Origin: an uncultured Planctomycetales bacterium
GTDB lineage: Bacteria > Planctomycetota > Planctomycetia > Isosphaerales > Isosphaeraceae
Assembly: GCA_903926465.1 (NCBI GenBank)
Contig: CAIYJE010000126.1
Location: 62,001 to 126,000 of the forward strand
Reading direction: 5' to 3'
Length of the DNA stretch: 64,000 bases
Shown: piece after piece, positions 26,425 through 36,312 of the stretch
How the letters are laid out: the number at the start of each line of letters is the position of its first letter
Position numbering within the stretch: the first letter of the stretch is position 1
The notes under the pieces: model-generated
The model's database searches: none
Told to the model about the DNA's origin: nothing
Seen by the model: only the letters and a program-made list of their open reading frames with translations
Program-made: the position numbers and the translations under genes

Positions 26425-28134
26425 TCAACGAGCTGAGGCAGATGGCGCTGGGGCGACTGGAACTTGAGTCTGGGCCGGATTCTCTGGAACTGTGGCCGAC
26501 TGAGTGATGCCATTGCTATCGACAGGTCGGCCGCTGGAGGCAGGCTCGGGGCTGGTCAGCAATGAGATCCCCGCACCTCCCAGAGGATCCAGGAGAGCGG
26601 TGGGATTCAGACCAAAACCGACCGTGGCAACAGCCGCAATCACCAGGGTCCAAATAACTCCAGAGGGGAAACTCTTTCCAATTGCAGGACCAGGTTGACG
26701 TAAATACAGCGCCTTCAGCACACGAACGTAATAGAAAGCAGAAACCACGCTGTTCAGCAAAGCCACAACGACCAGCCAAGTGAGTGCGATTCCGCCATTT
26801 CCACCGGCATTGAGAGCCTCCATGAACATCAGCATTTTGCCGAAAAATCCGGCAAGCGGCGGAACTCCAATCAGGGAAAGCAACAAGATCGCCAGGCAAA
26901 ACGCCGGAACAGGACGGCGAAAACCGAGTCCGTTCAAGTCATCAATCTGATCTGATCCCACGTCATGAGCCAACCAGGCGGCCACCGCAAAGGTTCCCAG
27001 GGTTGCGAGCCCATACGTACAGAGGTAATAGAGCACGGCACCGGTGGCTTCCGTGCGTTGAGAGGAGACCCCGATCGCCACTACCCCCACCAGCAGATAG
27101 CCCGAATGAGCAATCGATGAGTAGGCCAGCATCCGTTTGAAGTTTTGCTGTCCCAGGGCCGCCAGGTTCCCATAAGTCATCGAGACCGCGGCCAGAATGG
27201 AAAGGATCACAACCCAACCGGGCGATTGCAGATGACCGGTATCAACCGACCAGGTTCCCAGCGCGAGCATGAGCACCTTGATCATCGCAATGAAACTGGC
27301 GAACTTCGAGCCCGAAGCAATCCAGGCCGTGACCGGCGCGGGGGCTCCTTCGTAAACGTCTGGCGTCCACTGGTGAAACGGCACCGAAGCCACCTTGAAG
27401 CCAAAACCTGCAAGGACCAGCAGAAGCGCCAGCCCCGACGTCCACTGGCCCCCAATCCCTTCAACGGTCCTTGACTCAACCAGAGCCCGCCCCACGGCCG
27501 CCAGACGCGTGGTTCCGGTCAGCCCGTAAACCCAGCTCAGGCCGAACAGGAACAGAGCCGAGGCCGCCGAGCCGTAAATCAAGTACTTGAGAGCCGCCTC
27601 GGACGATCGTTTTGAGCCCGTTTCCAGTCCGGTCAAGATGTAGATAGATATGGTCATGGTCTCAAGAGCCACGAAGAGGGTCATGAACTCCTCGGCCTCG
27701 ATCATCAGGATCATTCCCACGGCCGACCAGAAAAGCAGGGCATAGTACTCGCCCTGCTCGTTGGTGAAGACCCAGGTCATCGAAAGACCAATCACCAGGA
27801 CCAGGAATCCGATGCCAACCACCTGTAGCAAGGCGCTGGCGGCATCAAACGCAATGGTGCCGTTAAAAAACTCCTCATTGGCCGACAAAACATCGGTCGC
27901 CAGCACGCCTGGCCAAAGCAAACCCACAGCCAGCCCCAGAGCCGCCAAGGCTCCCACCAGCGATGTCAGGCCCAGCCACTTGGCGCGTGTGGAAAGGAGC
28001 GTGCGGTTCCTCAGAACCAAGACGTCCAGCATCAACACCAGAACTCCCCAGAATGCCATGAGCAACACGGGCGAGAGAAAGAACCACTCGCTTGAGGATG
28101 GCCAGACGGAGGGAATAACAGGCACGGTCGGCAT
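26425..28134 (-). CDS. nuoN: NADH-quinone oxidoreductase subunit N
   Basis: 569 residues with about 14 predicted membrane segments. One of the antiporter-like proton-channel subunits of complex I. Key lysines sit in membrane stretches such as SGSKFASFIAMIKVLM and the earlier GSAASALFLFGLSW region. A ~50-residue Pro/Ala/Gln-rich cytoplasmic tail at the C-terminus (after NPTALLDPLGG) is not part of the usual protein. It is the last gene of the nuo operon; the order here is K then N, with no L or M between. Confidence 0.95.
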   Translation of the reverse strand: MPTVPVIPSVWPSSSEWFFLSPVLLMAFWGVLVLMLDVLVLRNRTLLSTRAKWLGLTSLVGALAALGLAVGLLWPGVLATDVLSANEEFFNGTIAFDAASALLQVVGIGFLVLVIGLSMTWVFTNEQGEYYALLFWSAVGMILMIEAEEFMTLFVALETMTISIYILTGLETGSKRSSEAALKYLIYGSAASALFLFGLSWVYGLTGTTRLAAVGRALVESRTVEGIGGQWTSGLALLLVLAGFGFKVASVPFHQWTPDVYEGAPAPVTAWIASGSKFASFIAMIKVLMLALGTWSVDTGHLQSPGWVVILSILAAVSMTYGNLAALGQQNFKRMLAYSSIAHSGYLLVGVVAIGVSSQRTEATGAVLYYLCTYGLATLGTFAVAAWLAHDVGSDQIDDLNGLGFRRPVPAFCLAILLLSLIGVPPLAGFFGKMLMFMEALNAGGNGGIALTWLVVVALLNSVVSAFYYVRVLKALYLRQPGPAIGKSFPSGVIWTLVIAAVATVGFGLNPTALLDPLGGAGISLLTSPEPASSGRPVDSNGITQSATVPENPAQTQVPVAPAPSASAR

Positions 28135-28207
28135 CGGAACTCAACCTCGGGAACGTTCGGTCTCTCAAGGACCTGAGCGGGCGGCCCTGAAAAAAGTGTC
28201 GCCAGAC

Positions 28208-28537
28208 TCAGCCCAGCATGCTGTCGTACCGATCCACGTCGGCCGATTTCCAGACCCGGTAGCAAACCAGAATCAGCGCAATTCCCACGGCAACCTCGGC
28301 GGCAGCCACGGCAATAACCAGCGCGGTGAAAACCACTCCGGTCAGCGGCGCCTCTCCAGGGTTGGGTGTACCCAACCGCCAGAACGCAAGAATGTTCAAA
28401 TTCGAGGCGTTGAGCATCAACTCAATCGACATCAGAACGGCAATCGGGTTGCGGCGAGTCATGACCCCAAAGAGCCCAATCACGAAGACACAGGCGGCCA
28501 CAATCAGATACCAGTTCAGAGGCACATCCTGACTCAT
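28208..28537 (-). CDS. nuoK: NADH-quinone oxidoreductase subunit K
   Basis: 109 residues with three membrane helices. It carries the conserved glutamates in LMSIELMLNASNLNILAF and VIAVAAAEVAVGIALIL, which lie on the proton path of complex I. Start ATG 28537 overlaps the nuoJ stop by 4 bp (ATGA), a sign of coupled translation. Confidence 0.96.
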   Translation of the reverse strand: MSQDVPLNWYLIVAACVFVIGLFGVMTRRNPIAVLMSIELMLNASNLNILAFWRLGTPNPGEAPLTGVVFTALVIAVAAAEVAVGIALILVCYRVWKSADVDRYDSMLG

Positions 28538-29280
28538 GGGCTCACCAAATCCGGCCTGGAGGAGGAATGAGTGCCGCCGGCAACTTCGCGACTCAAGTGC
28601 TCGGGAGTCTCGGTCAGACTGCCCGGCGAGGGCGTTCCATCCGAACCCGCCGACAAAGACCCGACAGGCTGGGCAAGCGCAACAGCGCCCACAAGGCTTG
28701 CAGTCAAAAGCAGGCCCACCAGCTCAAAGGGTAAGCACCAGCGCTGCATCAGATCGAGCCCAAGTTCCTGGGGCATCTGGTTGAGCACCCGTTCTCGAGC
28801 AGCCACTGAGGGCGCAGCCCGCTCGGTCCGGGCTTTGGAGAAATCGGGACGCTGCTGCACCGCAACCGCCAGCATCACAAATAACCCGATGGCAACAATC
28901 GCCGCAGGTAGCCGACGCAAAACAGAATGTGCCTCGACTTGGTCTCCTTGCACGTCCTGAGTCAGCATGATCCCGAACATCAGCAAGATCGCCACCGCCC
29001 CGATGAAAACCAGGACCTGCATCACCGCCAGAAACTCCGCCTCGAGCATGATGAAGAGGCAAGCCACCAGAAAGAAGAACGCAACCAGGTAAAGTGCGGA
29101 ATGAATGAGGTTACGAGCCAGCACCGTTCCAACCGCACAAAGCACAGCCGCGCCGGCAATCTGCACGAACACGCCGCGCATCGGTCCAAATTCTCGGAAG
29201 ATCAAGATCTCCCAGAGTCCGGCAACCAGCATGCCAGCCGAAACTAGCATGAGCAGTAACACACGCGCCTTCAAAACCAA
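28534..29280 (-). CDS. nuoJ: NADH-quinone oxidoreductase subunit J
   Basis: 248 residues. Five membrane helices, with NLIHSALYLVAFFFLVACLFIMLEAEFLAVMQVLVFIGAV (the pi-bulge helix region) characteristic of NuoJ. An N-terminal hydrophobic extension of about 45 residues and a C-terminal tail after the last helix (SLSAGSDGTPSPG) make it longer than E. coli NuoJ (184). The first possible start is a TTG at 29280; GTG 29262 or ATG 29250 may be used instead. Overlaps nuoK. Confidence 0.93.
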   Translation of the reverse strand: MVLKARVLLLMLVSAGMLVAGLWEILIFREFGPMRGVFVQIAGAAVLCAVGTVLARNLIHSALYLVAFFFLVACLFIMLEAEFLAVMQVLVFIGAVAILLMFGIMLTQDVQGDQVEAHSVLRRLPAAIVAIGLFVMLAVAVQQRPDFSKARTERAAPSVAARERVLNQMPQELGLDLMQRWCLPFELVGLLLTASLVGAVALAQPVGSLSAGSDGTPSPGSLTETPEHLSREVAGGTHSSSRPDLVSP

Positions 29281-29310
29281 ACCCCTTTTTCCCGAGCACT
29301 TTCGTCTAGA

Positions 29311-30618
29311 TCAGACCTTCGTTGGAACACTTCGCCAGGCGATGATACTCGGTTTTGAGCCCGTGGAAGACCGCCAGGTCTTCAGCGAATGTTCAGAATC
29401 TTGACGGTACAGCCAGACCGCTCCAAAAAACGCGAGCACTTCCAGCAATGCCGTGACCCCGAACCCAATCCACCACTGCAGAAACCCAGGACCATCGGGC
29501 CGACCTGCAACCGGCCGGATCACGATCTCGAACCAGATCGCGGCAATCAGCAAATTCACCAGACAGAGTGGAATCAGCAACTTCCAGGCAAACGCCATCA
29601 GCCGGTCCACTCTCATTCTGGGCAATGTGGCTCGGACCCAGAAAAACAGAAAAATGAGTAGCCCAACCTTGAGGCTGAAAACCAGGATCGTGATCAAGTT
29701 GAGGAACAGATCCACCACCACGTATCCGCCTAGCAACCCGCGCGGGAACGCCAGAAACGGAATGGCACCACCGCCTAGAAACAAGGTGGTACAGATACAG
29801 CAAACCGCGAACATACTCATATACTCGGCCAGAAAGAACAGGCCGAAACGCATGCTCGAATATTCCAGGTGGAAACCGGCGATCAGTTCAGACTCGGCTT
29901 CCGGTAGGTCAAACGGAGCCCGGTTAACTTCCGCAAAACTGGAAATCATGAAGATGACAAACGCCATGAATCCTGGTGGTGTCAACACGTACCAACCGGT
30001 TTCAACTTGCCGATCCAGAATGCCCGTCAGGCTCAAGGTCCCTGACCAGAGCACAATGGGAACCGTGGCCAGCACCTGGGGAATCTCATAAGAAACCATC
30101 TGGGCCACGGAACGCATGGAGCCAAGCAATGCGTATTTATTGCGGCTAGACCAACCCGCCAGAAACAATCCCAAAGAGGCAATGCTTGAGACCGCAATCA
30201 AATAAGGAACGCCCGAGGGAAGATCTACGGCCGAGAAGCCTGTCAGAGTTGGTCTCAGAACGCCAGTCACCGGATCGTTCCGCATCGAAACCGAGCCAAA
30301 GCCAAAGGGAATGACCGCCAGCGACAGCATGGCCGAGATCAGCATGAGCACCGGCGCAAGGGCATGGATCAGAAAATCAGCGCGGGCAGGTGTGAAGTCT
30401 TCCTTGAAAAGCAACTTCACCAGGTCGGCAATGGATTGAAGCAGGCCGAAGGGCCCAACCCGGTTCGGACCAATCCGGTCCTGAAAACGGGCCGCAACCT
30501 TTCGTTCCCCCCACACGATATAGGCCACAAGCAACGGAAAAAGCCCCGCAAAGCCGACGAAGAGCCAGAGGAACCAGGCCACCCAGGGCACAGGTTCCGA
30601 CAGGGCGGCCATCTTCAT
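29311..30618 (-). CDS. nuoH: NADH-quinone oxidoreductase subunit H
   Basis: About 435 residues with 8-9 helices. It contains the quinone-site loop motifs: GERKVAARFQDRIGPNRVGP near residue 30, EVNRAPFDLPEAESELIAGFH with conserved Glu residues, and LPRMRVDRLM. Quinone binds between NuoH, NuoB and NuoD. Start choice: ATG 30618 (or 30612) gives a normal N-terminus; an in-frame GTG at 30666 would add 16 residues and sit closer to nuoA. A C-terminal extension of ~60 residues is unusual. Confidence 0.92.
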   Translation of the reverse strand: MKMAALSEPVPWVAWFLWLFVGFAGLFPLLVAYIVWGERKVAARFQDRIGPNRVGPFGLLQSIADLVKLLFKEDFTPARADFLIHALAPVLMLISAMLSLAVIPFGFGSVSMRNDPVTGVLRPTLTGFSAVDLPSGVPYLIAVSSIASLGLFLAGWSSRNKYALLGSMRSVAQMVSYEIPQVLATVPIVLWSGTLSLTGILDRQVETGWYVLTPPGFMAFVIFMISSFAEVNRAPFDLPEAESELIAGFHLEYSSMRFGLFFLAEYMSMFAVCCICTTLFLGGGAIPFLAFPRGLLGGYVVVDLFLNLITILVFSLKVGLLIFLFFWVRATLPRMRVDRLMAFAWKLLIPLCLVNLLIAAIWFEIVIRPVAGRPDGPGFLQWWIGFGVTALLEVLAFFGAVWLYRQDSEHSLKTWRSSTGSKPSIIAWRSVPTKV

Positions 30619-30694
30619 CGCCACAATGGAGACCCACAGACCGTTCACACAAGGCTCGCTTTCCACTCAAGAGACACGGACCAGAGCGCTTCGG

Positions 30695-31054
30695 TTACTG
30701 CCACTTCAAGGCACCAATCGCCCAGGCGTATACCAGGCCAACCGTGAGCATGGCCAGGAAGACCATCATCTCCACAAAGGCGTACCAACCCAGGCTCACG
30801 TAGCTCGCCGCCCAGGGGTAGAGAAACACGGTTTCAACATCAAAAACCACGAACAGCAGCGCAAAAATGTAGTACTGCAAGCGAAACCGGATCCAGGTCT
30901 CCCCCTGGGTCTCCAAACCGCATTCCACGGTTTGCCCCTTGTGGGGCGTAGGACGCCGGGGCGCAATAATCCGGATCAATACCAGCGGTGCCACCGCAAA
31001 ACCAATGGCGAATAGCAACAGCATCCCGATGAAAAGATAGCGAGACAGAATCAT
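30695..31054 (-). CDS. nuoA: NADH-quinone oxidoreductase subunit A
   Basis: 119 residues with three helices. The conserved loop VECGLETQGETWIRFRLQYYIFALLFVVFDVETVFLYPWA is diagnostic. Its start overlaps by 4 bp the stop of the 94-residue ORF upstream, so the unknown gene and nuoA are translationally coupled. Confidence 0.96.
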   Translation of the reverse strand: MILSRYLFIGMLLLFAIGFAVAPLVLIRIIAPRRPTPHKGQTVECGLETQGETWIRFRLQYYIFALLFVVFDVETVFLYPWAASYVSLGWYAFVEMMVFLAMLTVGLVYAWAIGALKWQ

Positions 31055-31335
31055 GACGATCGGCTCTGGGGGACCGTATCCAGTGTCTCGATCTGAGTCT
31101 GTTCATCAATGACGATCGAGGTGATTTCCCCGTCATCCAGACGCAAACGAAGCGTAGGCTGGTAAGAATACGCCGCCTTTGAGCCCATTTCCATTCCACC
31201 CAGGGGACGAATGGAGCCCGCTTCCACGGTTCCAGTGACGTAGGTAACCCAATGCTTATCCGCCACGCGAACCTGCTGCGCAACTCGAACACGGGTACCG
31301 ACAGGGAAGGGGAGGGAAGGCTGGGATCGATTCAT
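31051..31335 (-). CDS. Uncharacterised 94-aa protein inside the nuo operon
   Basis: 94 residues, cytoplasmic, beta-rich: FPVGTRVRVAQQVRVADKHWVTYVTGTVEAG, then YSYQPTLRLRLDDGEITSIVIDEQTQIETLD. No domain is recognised; the first half looks like a small SH3/KOW-like barrel. The ATG at 31335 was chosen. It lies between nuoI and nuoA and overlaps nuoA by 4 bp. The conserved position inside a respiratory operon suggests an accessory or assembly role, but nothing in the sequence proves it. Confidence 0.75.
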   Translation of the reverse strand: MNRSQPSLPFPVGTRVRVAQQVRVADKHWVTYVTGTVEAGSIRPLGGMEMGSKAAYSYQPTLRLRLDDGEITSIVIDEQTQIETLDTVPQSRSS

Positions 31336-31429
31336 GGGTATCCTCGAAATTTGATGAATTTGAAACGTGTGAACGAACGCTCCCTGATAACGGCCAGCCC
31401 CTGAATCTTCTTCAGGGCAGGCCCGGCAC

Positions 31430-32107
31430 TCAATCCAACCTGGGAACGTCTCCCGAAGAACTGAGAGCTTTCTGAAGTCTCTGATTCTTCTTCTTGCTGG
31501 CCTTGGCTCGCTCAGACTGCTCGTCGGCACTCATCCAGGCCTCGGGGTGCGTTTCTGCATAGTAACCGCTGGATACCAGAAGGTCTTGCATGCTGAAGAT
31601 ATGGCTCTGGTGTCGCTCATAGTTCGCAAGTTCGAAATTCTGGTCCATCTTGATCGCATCAAACGGGCAGTACTCCGCGCACAGGCCACAGTTCATGCAA
31701 ACGTCCATATCAATAAAAAAGTCTTCAGGAACCGGTACGGGATTCCCATCCGGCCCCTGGGCATGCGTCATCCAGATACACTGGGGCGGGCAAACCTTTG
31801 CACAAATGTTGCAGGAGGTACATCGAATACCGCCATCGGCATCATCATAAACCAGCACCGGCAATACCCGGAACCGCTCATGAACCTTCAATCGCTCGTC
31901 CGGGTATTCAACCGTGAAGATCCCCTCGGTCTCGTCCGTCTGCTCAATCACAGGCTCCAAGCCACGCTCTGGCGACTGGAAGAAATCAACCCTCTGAGGT
32001 CCGCCCCCGCGACGCTGCCACGTGCGGCCCGCCCCCACCATAAAGGTGCGCACGAAGCGGCGAAGCGTGACAAGATGACCAACCACAAGCCCACGTCCAA
32101 AAGCCAT
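31430..32107 (-). CDS. nuoI: NADH-quinone oxidoreductase subunit I
   Basis: 225 residues. It carries two 4Fe-4S ferredoxin motifs, CTSCNICAKVCPPQC and CMNCGLCAEYCPFDA, that hold clusters N6a and N6b in the quinone-facing arm. The N-terminal amphipathic helix (VVGHLVTLRRFVRTFM) and basic C-terminal tail (KASKKKNQRLQK) extend beyond E. coli NuoI (180). Start ATG 32107; an open extension upstream has no better start. It follows the nuoBCD fusion after 62 bp. Confidence 0.95.
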   Translation of the reverse strand: MAFGRGLVVGHLVTLRRFVRTFMVGAGRTWQRRGGGPQRVDFFQSPERGLEPVIEQTDETEGIFTVEYPDERLKVHERFRVLPVLVYDDADGGIRCTSCNICAKVCPPQCIWMTHAQGPDGNPVPVPEDFFIDMDVCMNCGLCAEYCPFDAIKMDQNFELANYERHQSHIFSMQDLLVSSGYYAETHPEAWMSADEQSERAKASKKKNQRLQKALSSSGDVPRLD

Positions 32108-32169
32108 GAAGTCTAACCTTGAGCAAACGAGAACCAACCAGACCCTCAGCGTCGTGCCAATGCCAGATG

Positions 32170-34899
32170 TCAGCGATCAACCTCGCCCAGAACAATATCC
32201 AGGCTTCCGAGTATTCCGACAACATCGGCGATGGTATGCCCCAGACACATTCGCTCCAGTGCCGTCAAATTGATGAAGCTCGGACTGCGAATGTGGTACC
32301 GGTACGCGGCTCCAATGACACCATCGGAAACCAGATAAAAACCCAACTCTCCCTTGGGAGACTCGGTCCGCGAAAGGGCCTCGCCCGCGGGAACCTTGAC
32401 CTGGTAAGACTTCTTACCCGGTAAAATCGGGCCGCCCGGCAAGTCTCGCAACGCCTGCTTCAGAATCTGCACACTTTCTCGCATTTCCAGCAACCGAACC
32501 CGAAATCTTGCGTAGATATCCCCACCGGCATGGGTGATCACGTTGAACTGGAACCGATCGTAAATGCTGTAGGGAATCGCGCGTCGGAGATCATGAGCGA
32601 CGCCCGACCCACGCAGCACCGGTCCGGAAGTGGAAAACGCGATCGCCTCCTCAGCGCTCAGCACGCCCACTCCCCGGGATCGCTCAATCAGGATCTCGTT
32701 GGTGCTTAGCAGCCGGTCCAGTTCGTCAATTTTGGCCTCAAGCCGATTCTCAACAATTCGCCGACAGCGCTCAAGCCATCCGGGCGGCAAGTCAAACCCC
32801 ACGCCCCCGAACCGAAAATAGTTGCACATCATCCGACTTCCAGACACCCACTCAAAGAGGTCCAGAATCAGCTCGCGTTCCTCAATGGCATAAAGCGCGG
32901 GGGTGAAGAACGCCCCCAGGTCATTCAACTGGAAGCCAATCGACCACAGATGACTCACAATTCGTGTGAGTTCCGCCATGATCACTCGCAGATACTCGGC
33001 TCGCTCAGGAACTTTGAGATCGTCTCCCATCAACTGCTCAACCGCCAGGGCATAGCTGAAATTGTTCGCCATGCTGGTCAGGTAATCGAGCCGATCCGTG
33101 AACGGGAAGTTCATCAGGAACGTGTTCCGCTCTCCGATCTTCTCGTGATTGCGGTGCATGTACCCCATGACCGGCTTCAGACCAATGATCGATTCTCCAT
33201 CGACCCGCAGGTTCATGCGGAACACACCATGCGTGCTGGGATGCTGCGGCCCCATGCTGAGCACAAAAGACTCACTGTCGATGGCCGATACACTCACCCC
33301 TTCAGCAGCCAGGGGCAATACCTGATTCTTGGGATCCGATGCCGAATCCAGCGAATCCCAACCCTTGAAATCCTTGGGGATCTTGAGGTTGGTGCCATAC
33401 GGATTCAGTTCCTCGGAACGCACATGCTGGCCATCGGCAATCCGACTCTCCAGCACCTTGGTCGGCCCTTCGTAATAGGGCTCCAGGTAATCTTTTCGAA
33501 GTGGATAGCCGGCAAACCCCTCCCACATCAGAATCCGGGTGAGGTTGGGGTGCCCTGTGAACTGGACCCCCATCATGTCGTAGACTTCTCGCTCTTGGAG
33601 ATCCGCGCCCGGCCAGACCTCGATGACCGACGGCACAACCCCCAGCCCCTCATCCTCCGAGCAACGAACCCGGATCTGGATCAGGCTTCCGGGCTCCAGC
33701 GTGCTATCCAGATGGTAGTTGACCTCGATGCAGTCTGAATAATGGACCGATTGGAGACTGCTCAGGTAGTTGTACCGGACCACATTCTCGTCTTTGAGAT
33801 ACCGGGCAACCTTCAACCAGGCCTCTGCAGGCACCAGCAGGCCGGCCTTGACGATCTCAGAAGTTCCAGCACCAAACCGGTCATTCAGCCGGGCGTTCAG
33901 ACCTGCCAGACCCTCATTCCCTAGCCAGCGAAGGCTGGGCCTTGGCTCGGCCACCTTCACTTTTCGAGTGACCTTGGGCCGAGCGGGGCCCTCAGTTGCC
34001 TGAGCAACGGTGGTTGGGGCAGCCGCAGCGGGCGTGGCCGTTACGGGGGCGGCCGACAGCTCGGCAGCGGTGCCAGCCTGCATCCTGGCCCTGATCTGCT
34101 CCGCCTTGCTCATGGCTGGAGTTTCTGGCTTCGGCTGTTCGGAAACCGGCGGCAGATCAAGTTGTGGGGCCGGGTGGAGAACCGGCTTGGTTAGCCCAGC
34201 TTCTCGTTTTTCGATCAGTCCCATGGCCGTTCGTTCGGCCGCCAGTTCCACCGTGCGCAGGTCGATCAGGTCGGGTCCCAGAACCGGTATCGGGATTTCA
34301 CGCTCAACCGACTCTTTGTACCAGGGGAGATCCGATAACGTCTCTCCATCAATCCGCTTCTGAAGTGTAATCAACCCCTGCAAGAGCGCGTTCGGTGTGG
34401 GGGGGCATCCTGCCACGTAGACATCGACGGGCAGAAACTTATCAACGCCCGACACCACGTTATAACCCTCTTTGAAGGGGCCTCCTCCGGATGCGCAGGC
34501 CCCCATGCTGATCACGTATTTCGGCTCAGTCATCTGGTCATACAGTCGAACGATCACCGGAATCATGGTCTTGGTGACCGTGCCCGAGACAATCATGACG
34601 TCTGCCTGACGTGGTGATGCCCGAAAAACCTCGGCCCCGAACCGCGAAATGTCAAAGCGACTGGAAGCGGTGCAGATCATCTCAATGGCGCAACAGGCCA
34701 GGCCGAAGCCCAGCGGCCACAAGCTGGACCGTCGGCCCCAGTTATAAAGGGTGTCGGCAAGCTCGGTCAGCTGATTCCAGCTCGTGACCAGAACCTGACG
34801 CTCAAGCTCTTTCTGCAAAACCGGATCAATCGGGATCGACCACTCGGGCCGGCTCACGTTGACTGGCGGTACCACAGTTTTTTTAGAATGTTCAGACAT
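32170..34899 (-). CDS. nuoBCD: NADH-quinone oxidoreductase subunits B, C and D fused
   Basis: 909 residues in a single frame. Residues 1 to about 205 are NuoB with all four N2-cluster cysteines (C69, C70, C135, C165). A 120-residue Ala/Pro/Thr-rich linker follows. Residues ~325-475 are NuoC ([25 protein letters not shown] and the [16 protein letters not shown] segment). After a short linker, ~545-909 are NuoD, starting [16 protein letters not shown] with [20 protein letters not shown] inside. NuoCD fusions are known from E. coli; fusing B as well fixes the quinone-site subunits in one chain. It is the first gene of the operon. Confidence 0.95.
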   Translation of the reverse strand: MSEHSKKTVVPPVNVSRPEWSIPIDPVLQKELERQVLVTSWNQLTELADTLYNWGRRSSLWPLGFGLACCAIEMICTASSRFDISRFGAEVFRASPRQADVMIVSGTVTKTMIPVIVRLYDQMTEPKYVISMGACASGGGPFKEGYNVVSGVDKFLPVDVYVAGCPPTPNALLQGLITLQKRIDGETLSDLPWYKESVEREIPIPVLGPDLIDLRTVELAAERTAMGLIEKREAGLTKPVLHPAPQLDLPPVSEQPKPETPAMSKAEQIRARMQAGTAAELSAAPVTATPAAAAPTTVAQATEGPARPKVTRKVKVAEPRPSLRWLGNEGLAGLNARLNDRFGAGTSEIVKAGLLVPAEAWLKVARYLKDENVVRYNYLSSLQSVHYSDCIEVNYHLDSTLEPGSLIQIRVRCSEDEGLGVVPSVIEVWPGADLQEREVYDMMGVQFTGHPNLTRILMWEGFAGYPLRKDYLEPYYEGPTKVLESRIADGQHVRSEELNPYGTNLKIPKDFKGWDSLDSASDPKNQVLPLAAEGVSVSAIDSESFVLSMGPQHPSTHGVFRMNLRVDGESIIGLKPVMGYMHRNHEKIGERNTFLMNFPFTDRLDYLTSMANNFSYALAVEQLMGDDLKVPERAEYLRVIMAELTRIVSHLWSIGFQLNDLGAFFTPALYAIEERELILDLFEWVSGSRMMCNYFRFGGVGFDLPPGWLERCRRIVENRLEAKIDELDRLLSTNEILIERSRGVGVLSAEEAIAFSTSGPVLRGSGVAHDLRRAIPYSIYDRFQFNVITHAGGDIYARFRVRLLEMRESVQILKQALRDLPGGPILPGKKSYQVKVPAGEALSRTESPKGELGFYLVSDGVIGAAYRYHIRSPSFINLTALERMCLGHTIADVVGILGSLDIVLGEVDR

Positions 34900-35183
34900 G
34901 GTCCAACGTCAACGGGGAGGAGGTTCCGGCCGTTCCACCCCCCAGTTCCTCTCCGGGCAAGATCGTATCCAGAGCCTTGATTCTTGAAGGTGAAGACCAG
35001 CAGGTTGCCGCAAAACTGGTCTCACAAAGACAACAGTATCCTACTTTGCCGGAGGCACTTCTGACTACGCGACTGCGACTGCGGCAGCCCCCCAGAAAAT
35101 CAGCATCGGCACAGACAAGCCACTCACAACCCTTTCGGTCGACTGACCTGGTCGTCCATAATCTACGTATGGGTAGAACTTCA
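34900..35183. other. Divergent intergenic region upstream of nuoBCD
   Basis: 284 bp between the start of nuoBCD (minus) and the small membrane ORF (plus). No clear -10/-35 pair or hairpin was found by eye. Confidence 0.4.
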
Positions 35184-35351
35184 ATGCAGTTCCGACTGGT
35201 GGGAATGATCGGGCTTGTGGCGGCCCTGGCCGTCAACTTCTGGCTGTTCCGGATCGGCATTCTGTGGGGAATCCTGGGACTGAACGTGCTGAAACACGTA
35301 GCAACCGCATTCCTTTGCCACCAAATGGGGGTCGATCGCCAGCGAAGTTAA
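35184..35351 (+). CDS. Small membrane protein, planctomycete type
   Basis: 55 residues, with one long hydrophobic stretch LVGMIGLVAALAVNFWLF, then RIGILWGILGLNVLKHVATAFLCHQMGVDRQR. The arrangement looks like a re-entrant or single-span membrane peptide with a basic end. The ATG at 35184 gives this form; ATG 35169 would add 5 residues. I do not recognise a named family. It is short, but the hydrophobic organisation is unlikely to be random. Confidence 0.5.
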   Translation: MQFRLVGMIGLVAALAVNFWLFRIGILWGILGLNVLKHVATAFLCHQMGVDRQRS

Positions 35352-35410
35352 ACCCGAACCGTCCGAGGGAAGAACCTTAGAACCCAAGGTTGGCCAGAAG
35401 CCGGTCCAAC

Positions 35411-36043
35411 TCACTTCAATGTTTTGATCTGGATATTCCGAAATTCCACCGGTTCACTGTGAGACTGCAGGCCAATGTAGCCATCCGTCCGCAGAATTCC
35501 GGGATGGGTGGGTACCGACTCTGGATGCTCGGCCAGGTCAGTATCCACGACCTTCACGCCATTGAGTACGACCTGAACCTTGGAACCTTGGGCAGTGACT
35601 TCCATGCTGTTCCACTGACCGGCGGGTTTGACGTGGCCACGAGGAGCAGCCACAACGCCATAAACCGAGCCGCAGTACTGGAACGGCTTGAGTTGGGCGT
35701 AACGGGGATCCTCATTGTCCAGAATCTGGATTTCGATCCCTTGATAGGCCGTGGCACCAACGTGGGGTGTTCGGATCAGGAGCCCGGAGTTCCCACCGGC
35801 CTGGAGCTTGTATTCCAGGGAAACCTGGAAGTCTGAATAGATTTCCTTGGTGCTGAGCCATCCACCCCCGTTGCCAAGGGTGACCAGCAGGCCGTTCTCA
35901 GCGACCCAGTTCCCCTCCTTGCCATTAACTCCGATCCAGCCATCGAGCGACTTTCCGTTGAAGAGGGGCTTCATGCCGTCGTCTTGTGCGCCTGATCCCA
36001 AGCACAACAAGCTTCCCACCATGATGAGCGATGCCAGGGTCAT
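35411..36043 (-). CDS. Secreted DUF1080 (3-keto-disaccharide hydrolase-like) protein
   Basis: 210 residues with a cleavable signal peptide (MTLASLIMVGSLLCLGSGA). The DUF1080 beta-jellyroll is seen: MKPLFNGKSLDGWIG near the start, DFQVSLEYKLQAGGNSGLLIRTP, YQGIEIQILDNED, then a C-terminal DGYIGLQSHSEPVEFRNIQIK. Such domains are abundant in planctomycetes and hydrolyse 3-keto-glucosides in characterised members; activity here is inferred. Acts in the periplasm or outside. Neighbours give no pathway. Confidence 0.9.
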   Translation of the reverse strand: MTLASLIMVGSLLCLGSGAQDDGMKPLFNGKSLDGWIGVNGKEGNWVAENGLLVTLGNGGGWLSTKEIYSDFQVSLEYKLQAGGNSGLLIRTPHVGATAYQGIEIQILDNEDPRYAQLKPFQYCGSVYGVVAAPRGHVKPAGQWNSMEVTAQGSKVQVVLNGVKVVDTDLAEHPESVPTHPGILRTDGYIGLQSHSEPVEFRNIQIKTLK

Positions 36044-36312
36044 CTCGTTTTCTCCAGGGAATCCGCGATGCTCAATCGGCCAAACGCGAACTTCTCTCCC
36101 AAGTCTGCATCATTCCTGAGCCTCGATCCAGTGCTGGCCGCCTGGGTTCGTGTTCCTTGGTTCCGAGACGCCCAAACAAGTACGCTGGCCCGGTCGTTAA
36201 AGATCGAGTACCATGATCGGGAAGGGTTTACGGCTCAGGAAACACAGAAAGTGATCCGACGGTTCCCCCCGTTGGGCTCGTGTTCGTCTTGCTATGGGAG
36301 GAAGGTGACCGA
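36044..36312. other. Intergenic region between DUF1080 gene and acidic-tail protein
   Basis: 269 bp with divergently oriented flanking starts. No RNA gene or clear promoter was seen, apart from a good Shine-Dalgarno (GGGAGGAAGG) just ahead of ATG 36313. Confidence 0.4.

Noticed and set aside
34977-35168. Long N-terminal extension of the small membrane protein
   Set aside because: The extra 64 residues are charged and unlike a leader; the compact hydrophobic protein starts at 35169 or 35184.
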